From Terriglobia bacterium (lineage in GTDB: Bacteria > Acidobacteriota > Terriglobia > Terriglobales > Acidobacteriaceae): 64,000 nucleotides of DNA. The notes under the pieces were generated by a model that was given only the letters and a program-made list of their open reading frames with translations, was not told the DNA's origin and did not search any database. The translations under genes were made by a program, and so were the position numbers. Below, piece after piece: positions 1-8,406 of the stretch (position 1 is its first letter; every line of letters begins with the position of its first letter). The stretch lies in contig JAIQFH010000026.1 of the NCBI GenBank assembly GCA_020073385.1, forward strand, positions 1 to 64,000, written 5' to 3'.

Positions 1-227
1 ACACAGAACAACTGAAGCCACAAGCAGCTTGAGCGTCGCACAAAACTCAGGTTGGTCTCCCAGGTTTCACGCCTCGGTGGTGACCCATCGGTTCTGCGAT
101 GCTCGGGTTCGAGGGAGAGTATCCATGCACTCATTAGGCACTTCGTGTGCTGCTGCATGCAGCACCGAGTCTCCGGGTCGATCCTATGCCCCCTCGCACA
201 ACCCAAAAAAGCCATAGGCCTCGAGCC
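1..227. other. Intergenic or IS-flank DNA, no gene seen
   Basis: I see no convincing coding region here. Short open frames exist on both strands but lack a ribosome binding site and resemble nothing I recognise. The stretch leads into the non-coding part of an IS110-family remnant and may itself be element-derived. It holds ATCCTATG at 181-188, the inverse of the CATAGGAT found at 231-238 and 478-485. Confidence 0.4.
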
Positions 228-240
228 TCACATAGGATGA

Positions 241-580
241 TGGTTGGCACTTAAGCCAACGGTTGGCTTGCGCAGCTTCGCAACGATGGTGTCGGGACCG
301 CGGCATGAGACCACTGAAGGCAGACCAGCCACTGCGATCCGTAACTCTGTCGTGCTCTGTGACGCTCCAAGCGTTAAAACCAAAATCCTCTCCACGAAGG
401 AGAAGGGGCCTGGAAGCATGCACCGATCGAGGTCTCAAGGAGAGAATGCGGAAGTGTTTTTGCTTGACATCCTCTCTCATAGGATGAGTGCAATGATCCC
501 ATAAACAATGTCGGCTCCCAGGCCCGAGTAGACTTTGGAGGCGCAAACCAACCAAAGGGCTCGGAGGAAAGGAGCCGAAC
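241..580 (+). ncRNA. Candidate IS110 non-coding end (possible bridge RNA)
   Basis: About 340 bases without a plausible gene lie directly before the plus-strand IS110 transposase start. In the IS110 group, the non-coding end before the transposase gene is known to encode a structured bridge RNA that pairs with target and donor DNA. What I see directly is a non-coding stretch with short hairpins, such as CTCAT-AGG-ATGAG at 476-488, and a 10-mer CATAGGATGA at 478-487 that also occurs at 231-240. A TTGACA box lies at 464-469 without a clear -10. Structure and expression are not shown by the sequence alone. Confidence 0.25.
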
Positions 581-838
581 ATGCTGATTATAGGTTGTGA
601 CTATCATCCGGGCCTCCAACAAATTGCATTTGTAGACAAGGAGACAGGTGAGTGCGGCGAACGGCGGCTAGCTCATCGCGAAGAAGCCGAGCAGTTTTAT
701 CGGGAGTTGAAGGCAGGAGGTTTGAGTGTGCGGGTGGGGATGGAATCCAGCGGACACGCACGCTGGTTTGAGCGTTTGCTGCGGGAGTTGGAGTTTGAGT
801 TGTGGATCGGGGACGCGGCCGAGATTCGCACCGGCCGC
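581..838 (+). pseudogene. IS110-family transposase, N-terminal fragment
   Basis: The first about 85 residues are a typical IS110 transposase N-terminus: an acidic residue in IIGCDYHP near residue 7 and a catalytic Glu in GMESSGHARWFERLL near residue 57. Just after GDAAEIRT, where IS110 proteins continue into their DxxD motif, the sequence crosses into antisense DNA of a second element. The frame then runs on to 973 as unrelated residues. The catalytic DxxD pair and the whole C-terminal domain are missing, so this is a dead fragment. The upstream AGGAAAGGAGCC (566-577) offers a Shine-Dalgarno sequence. Confidence 0.8.
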
Positions 839-1168
839 AGCATTCCCGTGCGCAACAAGTCGGCCAGTTTGCGCGCATCGATCTTGTCGCTCTTGTTGCC
901 TTCCTTTAATAAGGCATTGCGCCGCGGATCGCAGACCAGCACTTGTGCCGCCTGGGGTTTTAGCAGATCATAGAGCCCAGCCGGCCCAGGTCCCTTCTTC
1001 CCAGGTCACATGCAACTCGCCCCGCAGACCGTGGATAAACTGCAGAATGCTGCTGGCTTTGGTTTCCACGATCGACTCCATCACCAGCTTGCCACTGCCG
1101 TTCAGCACCGCGATCACGGTCGCTTCCTTGTGCACGTCCATGCCGATATACTTGATGTCGCGACTCAT
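829..1168 (-). pseudogene. IS110-family transposase, frameshifted N-terminal fragment
   Basis: From ATG at 1168 the frame gives an IS110 N-terminus (YIGMDVHKEATVIAVLN, then HVTWEEGTWAGW). It hits a stop at 968-970. Dropping one base in the CCC run at 976-978 restores LYDLLKPQAAQVLVCDPRRN, followed by SDKIDARKLADLLRTG, the DxxD part of the active site. The homology ends at LRPV near 829, at the seam with the plus-strand fragment. It is therefore both frameshifted and truncated. AAGGAGG lies just upstream of the start. This protein is clearly a different IS110 lineage from the plus-strand piece. Confidence 0.8.
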
Positions 1169-1290
1169 TTAGTTGCCTCCTTGGGGGAAAGATCATTCGC
1201 ATCCAACGGAGTCTTTCCCTCAAGGTACAGTGCCATTCTTTAGTAGTTCTTTCTAGCTTCCTTCTGCCCAACCACCGTCCTCGACTCGAT

Positions 1291-1695
1291 ATTCACAAGG
1301 CCGCTCTCTCATAATGCATCGACCGGTTTTCCAGGTATGAACACGCGGACTAAAGATTTCTCCTCAAGAAATAATCCACAGCCCCATGTGACATCTGACC
1401 TTGCCAGCAAAACGAAATCAGCAGATCATAGTCAAGGCATAGGCGGTAGGCGCCAAAGCGGAGACATGATGAGCTAAGTCTCTGGGGCTCAAGATTTTGC
1501 CCCTAAGCTGTTGAGCGCGAAGATTTTTCCGGACATTTCCCGCTAAGTTACGGCTTCCAATAGACGAGGGGGGAGGGGGATACCCCGGAATTCGAGGGAT
1601 TTCCCGAATTGAAACTCGTTCGAAACTCGTCTTCGGAATCGAATCTTCAAAATTTTCTTGCGGCTTTTTTCACAGCCTGATTTTTGACTGGAAGC
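1291..1695. other. Intergenic stretch before hemH
   Basis: About 400 bases between the IS remnant and the ferrochelatase gene. I see no gene, no tRNA and no clear terminator. The promoter of the downstream gene should lie here, but I cannot pick out a convincing -35/-10 pair. Confidence 0.4.
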
Positions 1696-2727
1696 ATGAA
1701 CTACGACGCAATTCTGGTTGTCTCGTTTGGCGGACCTGAGGGTCACGACGACGTCATTCCGTTCCTCGAGAACGTGCTCCGCGGACGCAACGTTCCGCGC
1801 GAGCGCATGCTCGCCGTTGCCGAGCATTACTACCATTTCGACGGCAAAAGCCCGATTAATCAGCAGACGCGGGAATTGATTGCTGCGCTCAAAGACGAAC
1901 TCGCGCAGCATGGACCGACGCTGCCCGTCTATTGGGGAAATCGCAATTGGCATCCGATGCTCGCTGACACCTTGAGGCAGATGAAGAGTGATGGCGTGAG
2001 GCGCGCGCTCGCGTTTGTGACTTCCGCATATAGTTCCTACTCCGGTTGTCGCCAATATCGCGAAGACATCGCCCGCGCCCAAGCGGAAATCGGCGAAGGC
2101 ACGCCGCAGATCGATAAACTCCGCGTCTTCTTCAACCATCCCGGATTTCTCGAAGCCACCGAAGACCGGCTCAAAGAAGCGCTGGTGCGGATTCCGTCCA
2201 ATGCTCGACAGAATGTGCAGATCGTCTACGTCGCGCACAGCATTCCCATGTCGATGGCCAACACCTCCGATTACGTGAAGCAACTGGAAGAAGTGCGGCG
2301 ACTCGCATCGCAAGCAATCGAGATCAGCAACGACGCTCTCGTTTATCAGAGCCGCAGCGGCGCTCCCGGACAACCGTGGCTCGAGCCCGACATCCTCGAC
2401 TATCTGCGCGAGGTGAAGGAAAAGAATCTCGCGAGCGCGGTCGTCGTCGCTCCCATCAGCTTCATCTCCGATCACATGGAAGTACTCTACGACCTCGACA
2501 TTGAAGCCAGGCACTTGTGCGACGAGCTCTCGTTGCCAATGGCGCTAGCAAAGACGGTTGGCGTGCATCCGAAGTTCATCGCGATGATTCGGGAGTTGAT
2601 CCTGGAGAGGACGGAAGGAGTCGAACGTCGAGCTTTGGGACCGTTAGGTCCGCGCCAAGACGTCTGCGCCGAAGACTGCTGCCCTGCGCCGCAGCGTCCC
2701 GTGCGGCCGCAAGCTGCCCAAAGTTAA
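1696..2727 (+). CDS. hemH: Ferrochelatase
   Basis: Inserts ferrous iron into protoporphyrin IX or, in the coproporphyrin-dependent route, coproporphyrin III, near the end of haem synthesis. The 343-residue length fits the family. The catalytic His lies in AHSIP (H181) and the metal-handling acidic residue in SDHMEVLYDLD (E262). The early YHFDGKSPINQQT motif is typical. I start at ATG 1696 rather than the in-frame TTG at 1684, because GGAAG sits closer to a usable distance, though the site is weak. The C-terminus ends in a Cys cluster (C324, C328, C329) that could in principle hold iron or an Fe-S cluster; this is inference. It converges with the next gene and their stop codons overlap. Confidence 0.92.
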   Translation: MNYDAILVVSFGGPEGHDDVIPFLENVLRGRNVPRERMLAVAEHYYHFDGKSPINQQTRELIAALKDELAQHGPTLPVYWGNRNWHPMLADTLRQMKSDGVRRALAFVTSAYSSYSGCRQYREDIARAQAEIGEGTPQIDKLRVFFNHPGFLEATEDRLKEALVRIPSNARQNVQIVYVAHSIPMSMANTSDYVKQLEEVRRLASQAIEISNDALVYQSRSGAPGQPWLEPDILDYLREVKEKNLASAVVVAPISFISDHMEVLYDLDIEARHLCDELSLPMALAKTVGVHPKFIAMIRELILERTEGVERRALGPLGPRQDVCAEDCCPAPQRPVRPQAAQS

Positions 2728-3395
2728 TTGGATGAGTGCGCCGTCGGCGTCTTCGGACGTTCGTAATCCGTTGCCTTCGGGCTTCCCGCCACCTGATGCA
2801 TCGTGTCGAGAATCGTGTTGATCACCGACTCGTTGCCGACCGCAGTGTTCATCATCATGTGATAGAGCGATCGCGTCGGCCAATCGGCGTTGAAGTAGTG
2901 CTTCACATACGCCATGCGTCCGCGATCTACGGTGTCGACCATTTCCTCGGCTTCTGCTTCCGAGTGCCCATCAGCTATCGTCCGGCGAATCTTCTCCGCC
3001 CGCGGCGCATAGAGAAATACGTGAAACGCGTCAGGATGTTCCCGCAGGAAAAAAGGCGCTCCGCGCCCGACGACCACCGCATTTCCTTCCCGCCCGATGC
3101 GATCCATGATGTCCTGCATCATCGCCATCATGCGATCGGTATCGAAAATCTGATTGCCCAGGTGAGTGCTGCGCTCGTAGCTTCCGCGCCAGAAAACCTT
3201 CGCCAGGCGATGCAGTGGACTGTCCATACGCTCGTCGCAGCGCTTCACCGCTGAAGGATCCACTTTCGCGATCCGCGCAATCTCTTCTGTCAGCAGATGA
3301 TCCCAGAGCTTCCAACCCAACCGCTCTGCTAAGTGGGTTGCAATCGAAGCTGCACCGCAACCGAATTCACGCTCGATGGTGACGAGGCGAAACAT
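2724..3395 (-). CDS. Cytidylate-kinase-like family protein
   Basis: A 223-residue protein of the cytidylate-kinase-like P-loop family. The start VTIEREFGCGAASIATHLAE matches the family's opening, where a glycine-rich loop takes the place of a strict Walker A (no GK[ST] is visible). AVVVGRGAPFFLRE is a second conserved segment, and the lid region carries EKIRRTIADGHSEAEAEE. The substrate is unknown; family members are usually called by similarity to CMP kinase, but the altered P-loop makes that activity uncertain. Its last codon overlaps the end of hemH on the other strand by 4 bases. Its start lies 328 bp past the stop of hemH, so the two are convergent and not an operon. Confidence 0.8.
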   Translation of the reverse strand: MFRLVTIEREFGCGAASIATHLAERLGWKLWDHLLTEEIARIAKVDPSAVKRCDERMDSPLHRLAKVFWRGSYERSTHLGNQIFDTDRMMAMMQDIMDRIGREGNAVVVGRGAPFFLREHPDAFHVFLYAPRAEKIRRTIADGHSEAEAEEMVDTVDRGRMAYVKHYFNADWPTRSLYHMMMNTAVGNESVINTILDTMHQVAGSPKATDYERPKTPTAHSSN

Positions 3396-3402
3396 AGGGG
3401 TT

Positions 3403-4989
3403 CTAGTGTACCGCCATTCCTCCGCCAGGTTTCGACTTCTTGATCAGGAACACCGCCGGAATCATACATAGAATGGACACACCCAGGAACCAAAAACAAT
3501 CAATATAAGACAGCATAACGGCCTGCCGCTGCACTGTACCCTGAATCAACGCGTAGGCCTGCTGTGAAGCCTCCGCGGCGCTAGCGCCATGCGCCTGCAT
3601 GGCTTTTGTCGCTCCCTGAAGCATCGCCTGCAAGGAAGGATTCGAAGCGCTCAGGTTGCCCGCGAGATCGGTTAAATGCTTTTGCGTCCGACGGTCAAGC
3701 ATTGTCGTGACCACAGAAATTCCCACACTGCCGCCGATGTTACGCGCGAGATTCATCAGCCCGGAAGCAGCGTTGTTCTTGTCCCGCGGCAGAAACGCAT
3801 AGGCAGCCGTATTAATCGGGACGAACAAGAAAGCCATGCCGACGGCTTGAAGCACGCGCGCTCCCGCGACGGTTCGGAAGTCGATATCGAGATCGAACTT
3901 CGTCATGTGAAACAACGAGTACGACAGGACGATGAGACCGAACATCAGAAGCCAACGCGGTGTGTACCGCGAGAGCAAGAATCCCACCAGCGGCAGCAGC
4001 AGGATGATCGCAAATCCACCGGGCATCAGAGCCAATCCCGCTTGCTGTGCCGTATATCCCAACAGCGTCTGCGAAAACAGCGGCAGCAGTAGCGTGCTGC
4101 CCAGCAAGGCGAATCCGAGCATGAACATCAGCAGATTCGAGATGCCGAAGGTGCGGTCACGGAACAGATGCAGATCGATAATCGGATCCTTCTGCTTCCA
4201 CTCCCAGAAGATGACGAAGATCAGAGACAATGCCGCGATCAGCGAGAGAATCACAATGAAGTTCGACTCAAACCAATCTTCACGCTGGCCCTTGTCGAGG
4301 ACTACCTGAAGTGTGCCGAGCCCAAGCGCGACGAATCCCAGTCCGATGTAATCGATGTGGGTTTCGCTCCGCTTGCGGCGCCTGAAGTAAGGTGGATCCT
4401 GAATCAGCCGGGAGGTCAGCAGGATAGACAGAATCCCGACGGGAATATTGATGAAGAAAATCCAGCGCCAGGTGAAATTGTCGGTGATCCATCCCCCGAG
4501 AGTGGGACCGATCGCCGGCGCGGTAACCACCGCCATGCCGTAAACGGCGAATGCCATGCCTCGCTTTGCCGGCGGAAAAGTGTCGGCGAGGATTGCTTGT
4601 TCGCTGGGCTGTAATCCTCCGCCGCCAATACCCTGAAGAACGCGGCAGATGATCAAGACAGCCAGATTCGGCGCGAGGCCGCACAAGAAGGAGCTGATGG
4701 TGAACAGGGCCACGCAACCCATGTAGAAGTTCTTGCGCCCGACGATCGAAGACAACCATCCGCTGAGCGGGAGAACGATGGCATTAGAGACAAGGTAAGA
4801 AGTGAGAACCCAGGTACTTTCATCTTGCCCGGCGGAAAGGCCACCCGCGATATGCGGCAGCGCAACGTTGGCAATGGAAGTGTCGAGCACTTCCATGAAC
4901 GTTGCCAGTGTTACCGCCAGAGCGATGATCCACGGGTTTACTGCGGGACGCCAGGAATCAGACTTGTCAAACGTCGCCGCAGCACTCAT
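3403..4989 (-). CDS. emrB: DHA2-family MFS drug efflux permease (EmrB-like)
   Basis: A 528-residue inner-membrane transporter with about 14 hydrophobic segments, the pattern of the DHA2 drug:proton antiporter family. STWVLTSYLVSNAIVLP and the following GWLSSIVGRK are the conserved first motifs; VVTAPAIGPTLGGWI is motif C of drug antiporters. It should export hydrophobic compounds through the adaptor and outer-membrane channel encoded just upstream in transcription order. The start codon ATG overlaps the stop of the adaptor gene (ATGA, 4986-4989), which points to translational coupling. The substrate cannot be told from sequence. Confidence 0.9.
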   Translation of the reverse strand: MSAAATFDKSDSWRPAVNPWIIALAVTLATFMEVLDTSIANVALPHIAGGLSAGQDESTWVLTSYLVSNAIVLPLSGWLSSIVGRKNFYMGCVALFTISSFLCGLAPNLAVLIICRVLQGIGGGGLQPSEQAILADTFPPAKRGMAFAVYGMAVVTAPAIGPTLGGWITDNFTWRWIFFINIPVGILSILLTSRLIQDPPYFRRRKRSETHIDYIGLGFVALGLGTLQVVLDKGQREDWFESNFIVILSLIAALSLIFVIFWEWKQKDPIIDLHLFRDRTFGISNLLMFMLGFALLGSTLLLPLFSQTLLGYTAQQAGLALMPGGFAIILLLPLVGFLLSRYTPRWLLMFGLIVLSYSLFHMTKFDLDIDFRTVAGARVLQAVGMAFLFVPINTAAYAFLPRDKNNAASGLMNLARNIGGSVGISVVTTMLDRRTQKHLTDLAGNLSASNPSLQAMLQGATKAMQAHGASAAEASQQAYALIQGTVQRQAVMLSYIDCFWFLGVSILCMIPAVFLIKKSKPGGGMAVH

Positions 4990-6272
4990 TCACGAATCCA
5001 CACCTTGGGAGTTACAGATAAGCCGGGACGCAGTTGCTGATTGCGATTGGATCCAGGGTCAAGAACGATCTTGACCGGAACGCGCTGCACCACCTTGACG
5101 TAGTTTCCGGTCGCGTTCTCCGGAGGCAACAGGCTGAAGCGCGCGCCACTGGCGCCGGCGATGCTATCCACTTTGCCGTTGTACTTGTTGCCATTCGCAT
5201 CGACCTCGATCGTGACCCGCTGACCCGGCTTCATATCGCGCAACTGCGTTTCTTTGAAATTAGCGGTGATCCAGATGTCGTCGAGATTGATGACCTTCAT
5301 CAATTCCTGGCCGGGAGCGACGTTCTGGCCGACTTCCACGGTACGGTTGCTGACCACGCCGCTGACCGGGGCGACGATCTTGGTGTATTGCAGGTTCAAT
5401 TCAGCCTGATCGAGATTCGCCTTCATGCGCTCGACTTGGGCCACGGCGGACTGAGCTTTCGCCTGCGAGACCTGCATTTGCTTCGGCGCCGTATTGGCAT
5501 AACGCCAATTGGCTTCCGCCTGCACCAGCCTGCCCTTTGCCTGCGTGACTTGTTGATCGGCGGCATCGGCAGTAGCGCGGGCAGCTTCGACACCAGCCGC
5601 GCCAGCCTGAGCCGCGGCCGTTGCCTGATCGTACTGTTGTTGCGAAATCTCCTGCTTGTCCACGAGTTGTTTGTAGCGCACAAGGTCGTTCTGCGCCTTG
5701 ACGTTGTTCGCCTCGGCTTGTTGCAGTTGCGCTTTGGCTGCCTGGAACTGCTGCTGGGCTGCCTGAATGCCGGCACGGGCGCTGGCTACATCGGCCTCGC
5801 TAGCGGAGATCTGGCTGTTGGTGTTGACGGATGTGATCGGGACCGTAACTCCCGCTGCGGTAGCTGCTGCCTGGGCATCGGCAAAATCCGCCTTCGCCCG
5901 CTCGTAGGCCACCTGGTAGTCGGTTGGATCGATCTCGACCAGCACTGTACCAGCCTGGACGGCTTGATTGTCCTGCACGTTGAGCTTGATCACGTGGCCG
6001 GAAATTCGAGCACTGACGGAGTTAATATGCCCGTCGACCTGCGCATCATCGGTAGATTCGTAACTGGTGAAGTAGCGGTAGACGAAGAATCCAACGACAA
6101 GGAGAACTACCAGTGCAATCAGAATCGCAATGCGAAAGCCGGGACTCTGAGTGCGCGATGGACGAGTATGAAAGTCCCGCTCGGTCGCCGGCAGGGGCTT
6201 ATTGCTGGACTCCGGTCTTTCGGCTACAGATGGATTCGCTGTAGGGGTGGCAGCCTGCGTCGATTGCTCCAT
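4986..6272 (-). CDS. emrA: EmrA-like membrane fusion protein
   Basis: A 428-residue periplasmic adaptor. A cytoplasmic N-terminus rich in Thr/Pro is followed by one membrane segment near residues 47-67, a biotinyl-lipoyl half motif (VDGHINSVSARISGHVIKL), and a long alpha-hairpin rich in Ala and Gln. A second lipoyl half follows (APVSGVVSNRTVEVGQNVAPG), then a beta-barrel. This is the normal HlyD/EmrA layout. It should link the MFS pump to the outer-membrane channel. It is the middle gene of a three-gene minus-strand operon, 5 bases after the channel gene and overlapping the pump gene by 4. Confidence 0.9.
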   Translation of the reverse strand: MEQSTQAATPTANPSVAERPESSNKPLPATERDFHTRPSRTQSPGFRIAILIALVVLLVVGFFVYRYFTSYESTDDAQVDGHINSVSARISGHVIKLNVQDNQAVQAGTVLVEIDPTDYQVAYERAKADFADAQAAATAAGVTVPITSVNTNSQISASEADVASARAGIQAAQQQFQAAKAQLQQAEANNVKAQNDLVRYKQLVDKQEISQQQYDQATAAAQAGAAGVEAARATADAADQQVTQAKGRLVQAEANWRYANTAPKQMQVSQAKAQSAVAQVERMKANLDQAELNLQYTKIVAPVSGVVSNRTVEVGQNVAPGQELMKVINLDDIWITANFKETQLRDMKPGQRVTIEVDANGNKYNGKVDSIAGASGARFSLLPPENATGNYVKVVQRVPVKIVLDPGSNRNQQLRPGLSVTPKVWIRE

Positions 6273-6277
6273 ACGCT

Positions 6278-7717
6278 TTATTGATTGCCTTTCAGATATC
6301 GCCTTACACCTTGCTCGGCATCGCCGATGGCGTAAGCCAATTCGACCTTCGCTAGATTATGAGCATAAAGACTTTGAATAAAGCTTTCGTGCGCGCCGGC
6401 AACTGCTTCCTGGGCCTGCACGACTTCCAGATTGTCGGCGACTCCGGCGGTGAAGCGATCCTGCGACTGAGCCAGGGCCTGTTCGGCGAGTTCGACTGAA
6501 CTGCGGGCGACTTCAACCTGCTCGGCCGCGGCATTGAGATCGAGCAAGGCCGAACGGACTTCGTAGTCGATCCGGCCGCGCAGATCGCCTAACTGCGAAC
6601 GAGCCTGCTTGAGTTGGGCATCAGCTACAAGGATATCGCCATGGACTTTATTGCCTGCGAAAACCGGAATATTGATGCCGCCCATGACCTGCCAGGTGCC
6701 GTTGGAATTCGCCGGGTTGACGCCGATATCACCGAAATTCGCATCCAGGTCAATTGAGGGATATCGTCCCGCGACCGCTGCTTTCCTGCTGTGTTCGGCG
6801 CTCTGCAACTGTGCCAAGGCGGCCTGATAGTCGGCACGTCCGTTATACGCACGCTGCAAATAGGTTTCGAGGGGAAGAGGAGTCAGCGCCTGGTATGGAG
6901 CCTTTTCGGTGAGAACGAATTGCTGTCCCAGCGGCAGTCCGATAATGCGGGCTACGCTCAAAGTGGATTTCGCCAGCTCATTGCGTGCCACGATGAGCTG
7001 CTGTTGCCGGGTCTGGAATTCAACCTGCGAACGCAGAGCGTCAATGGCCGGCGTCAGACCGGCTTTGTGCTGATCCGCGGCTTTCTGATAGAGAGCCTGA
7101 GCACTTGTGACCTGAGCTTCAGCGGTCTCAACGCGGGCCGCAGCCGCAATGGCTTGCAGGTATGAGTTCCCCACGGCAAGCACTACCAGTTCACGCGCAT
7201 CCTTGAAACTGAGTTGAGCAGCTTTGAGCGTTTGGGATGCGGCTCGTTCTTTTTCCAGGGATCGGTAATTGAAGATAGTTTGCGCGGCATTGGCTCGGAG
7301 ATCGAAGTAATTGAAGGGCCCAATAACTCGGGGGACCGGTGCGTGAAATACACTGGCCTTCAGCCCGAGCGCCGTGAGGCTCTGGGTCTGGGCATCCTCG
7401 GCGGCACGAACGGAGATGTTTGGCAATAATTCAGCCAACTGCTGCCAGCGCTGGCCGCGAGCGGCCTCGGACTGATCCCCGGCCAGCAGCAGGCCTAAGT
7501 TATTGCGTAAGCCCCGGTCGATGGCGTCCTTGAAATCAATCTGAAGGACTTCCGGTGTAGCCGTGCCCTCTGGGGCGCTCCCTTGAAATGGACTTTGAGA
7601 GCCAGGAAGAGAAACTGATGGTGTCCCGCCAGTTTGTGAGAACAGCGCAGACGAAACGGTAAAGAATGATATGAAACCAAGAACCACGGTGGGGAAGACT
7701 TTCAATGAGCGTCGCAT
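6278..7717 (-). CDS. TolC-family outer membrane efflux protein
   Basis: A 479-residue outer-membrane factor, first gene of the MFS efflux operon. I chose the ATG at 7717 because it opens directly onto a signal peptide (MRRSLKVFPTVVLGFISFF, cleavage expected soon after); the frame is open further upstream but that part has no recognisable domain. Two OEP-type repeats follow, with the helix pattern AARGQRWQQLAELLPNISVR in the first and AKVELAYAIGDAEQ near the end of the second. It should trimerise into a channel that receives substrate from the EmrA-like adaptor. Confidence 0.87.
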   Translation of the reverse strand: MRRSLKVFPTVVLGFISFFTVSSALFSQTGGTPSVSLPGSQSPFQGSAPEGTATPEVLQIDFKDAIDRGLRNNLGLLLAGDQSEAARGQRWQQLAELLPNISVRAAEDAQTQSLTALGLKASVFHAPVPRVIGPFNYFDLRANAAQTIFNYRSLEKERAASQTLKAAQLSFKDARELVVLAVGNSYLQAIAAAARVETAEAQVTSAQALYQKAADQHKAGLTPAIDALRSQVEFQTRQQQLIVARNELAKSTLSVARIIGLPLGQQFVLTEKAPYQALTPLPLETYLQRAYNGRADYQAALAQLQSAEHSRKAAVAGRYPSIDLDANFGDIGVNPANSNGTWQVMGGINIPVFAGNKVHGDILVADAQLKQARSQLGDLRGRIDYEVRSALLDLNAAAEQVEVARSSVELAEQALAQSQDRFTAGVADNLEVVQAQEAVAGAHESFIQSLYAHNLAKVELAYAIGDAEQGVRRYLKGNQ

Positions 7718-7800
7718 TCTTGATCGGGAACGTTCAGGCACCTCGACAGGGGCTGAATCTTCCTTTCCGTCTATAGCATAACTCGTTAGCTTTGATTCTT

Positions 7801-7821
7801 TTGCGCGCAATTGCGATGCAA
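7801..7821. promoter_or_regulatory. Tandem dyads in the efflux/tonB divergent region
   Basis: Two abutting palindromes, TTGCGCGCAA (7801-7810) and TTGCGATGCAA (7811-7821), sit between the efflux operon (starting leftward at 7717) and the TonB-like gene (starting rightward at 7944). Short paired dyads in a divergent promoter region are the usual look of a repressor operator. No regulator gene is adjacent, so the binding protein is unknown. The assignment is inference. Confidence 0.35.
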
Positions 7822-7943
7822 ACGAAATCAGGTCTGTGTTCTGGCCTCGACCGAAACCGGGCAACTTAGGTGCAATGCCTTCAGTACTCTGCCAGTAACC
7901 ACTCAGTCCCGATAACCTAGGTACGTAAGGGAGAGTCGGAGTC

Positions 7944-8279
7944 ATGCGCCGTGATGTCCTGTTTTTGGCCTTAATACTCGCGTTCTGGTCCAACCTGGCG
8001 CAAGCGCAAACCACGACCGTGTCCTCTAGTTCCGAGCGAAAGATCTCAGCCCGGGTGGTGCCGGTCTATCCGGAACTGGCGAAAAAGATGCATATCCACG
8101 GAGTTGTGCGCATGGAAGTTATCGTGCGGCCCAACGGGAGCGTTAAATCCAGTCGCGTGCTGGGCGGAAACCCGGTGCTCGTGGAGGCTGCGCAGGACGC
8201 GGTGAGCAAGTGGAAGTTTGAGCCCGGGCAGAGCGAGAGCACGGAAATCGTGCAACTCGGATTCGAAGGCGGCCGGTAA
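7944..8279 (+). CDS. Stand-alone TonB C-terminal domain protein
   Basis: A 111-residue exported protein. A signal peptide (about residues 1-21, ending ...LAQAQ) is followed directly by a TonB C-terminal domain: VVPVYPELAKKMHIHGVV, then VIVRPNGSVKSSRVLGGNPV and the DAVSKWKFEP closing motif. A full TonB has an N-terminal membrane anchor and a long proline-rich spacer; both are absent. It therefore probably is a soluble periplasmic domain and not an energy transducer driven by ExbBD. Proteins like this are frequent in Acidobacteriota and their role is unknown. GGGAGA at 7929-7934 is a fair ribosome site. Confidence 0.78.
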   Translation: MRRDVLFLALILAFWSNLAQAQTTTVSSSSERKISARVVPVYPELAKKMHIHGVVRMEVIVRPNGSVKSSRVLGGNPVLVEAAQDAVSKWKFEPGQSESTEIVQLGFEGGR

Positions 8280-8406
8280 GACTCGCCTTCTCAACCATGA
8301 TACAGGCCGTTGCCTCGTGACTTCGGTCATCTTGAACCGAGGTGACCAGCGGCTCATGCTAGGCACAGCAACACCAAATCCTTATAGAACGAGAGATCGG
8401 TATTGC

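Larger units (their letters stand above)
228..1290. mobile_element. Composite remnant of two IS110-family elements
   Basis: Two different IS110-type transposase N-terminal pieces face each other: one on plus from 581, one on minus from 1168. They meet near 826-838, where each reading frame stops making sense and the other begins. Neither keeps the C-terminal half, so no active transposase is encoded. IS110 elements use a DEDD transposase with an N-terminal RuvC-like domain and usually lack terminal inverted repeats, so the outer limits given here are approximate. The likeliest history is one element inserting into or recombining with another, followed by deletion. Confidence 0.7.

Noticed and set aside
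184-582. Minus frame of 132 codons in the IS110 non-coding end
   Set aside because: No ribosome site or family features; overlaps several equally open frames, and is better explained as non-coding element DNA.
5034-6284. Long open frame on plus (416 codons) opposite emrA
   Set aside because: It is antisense to a clear membrane fusion protein, has no domain or ribosome site, and arises from the GC-rich codon bias of emrA.
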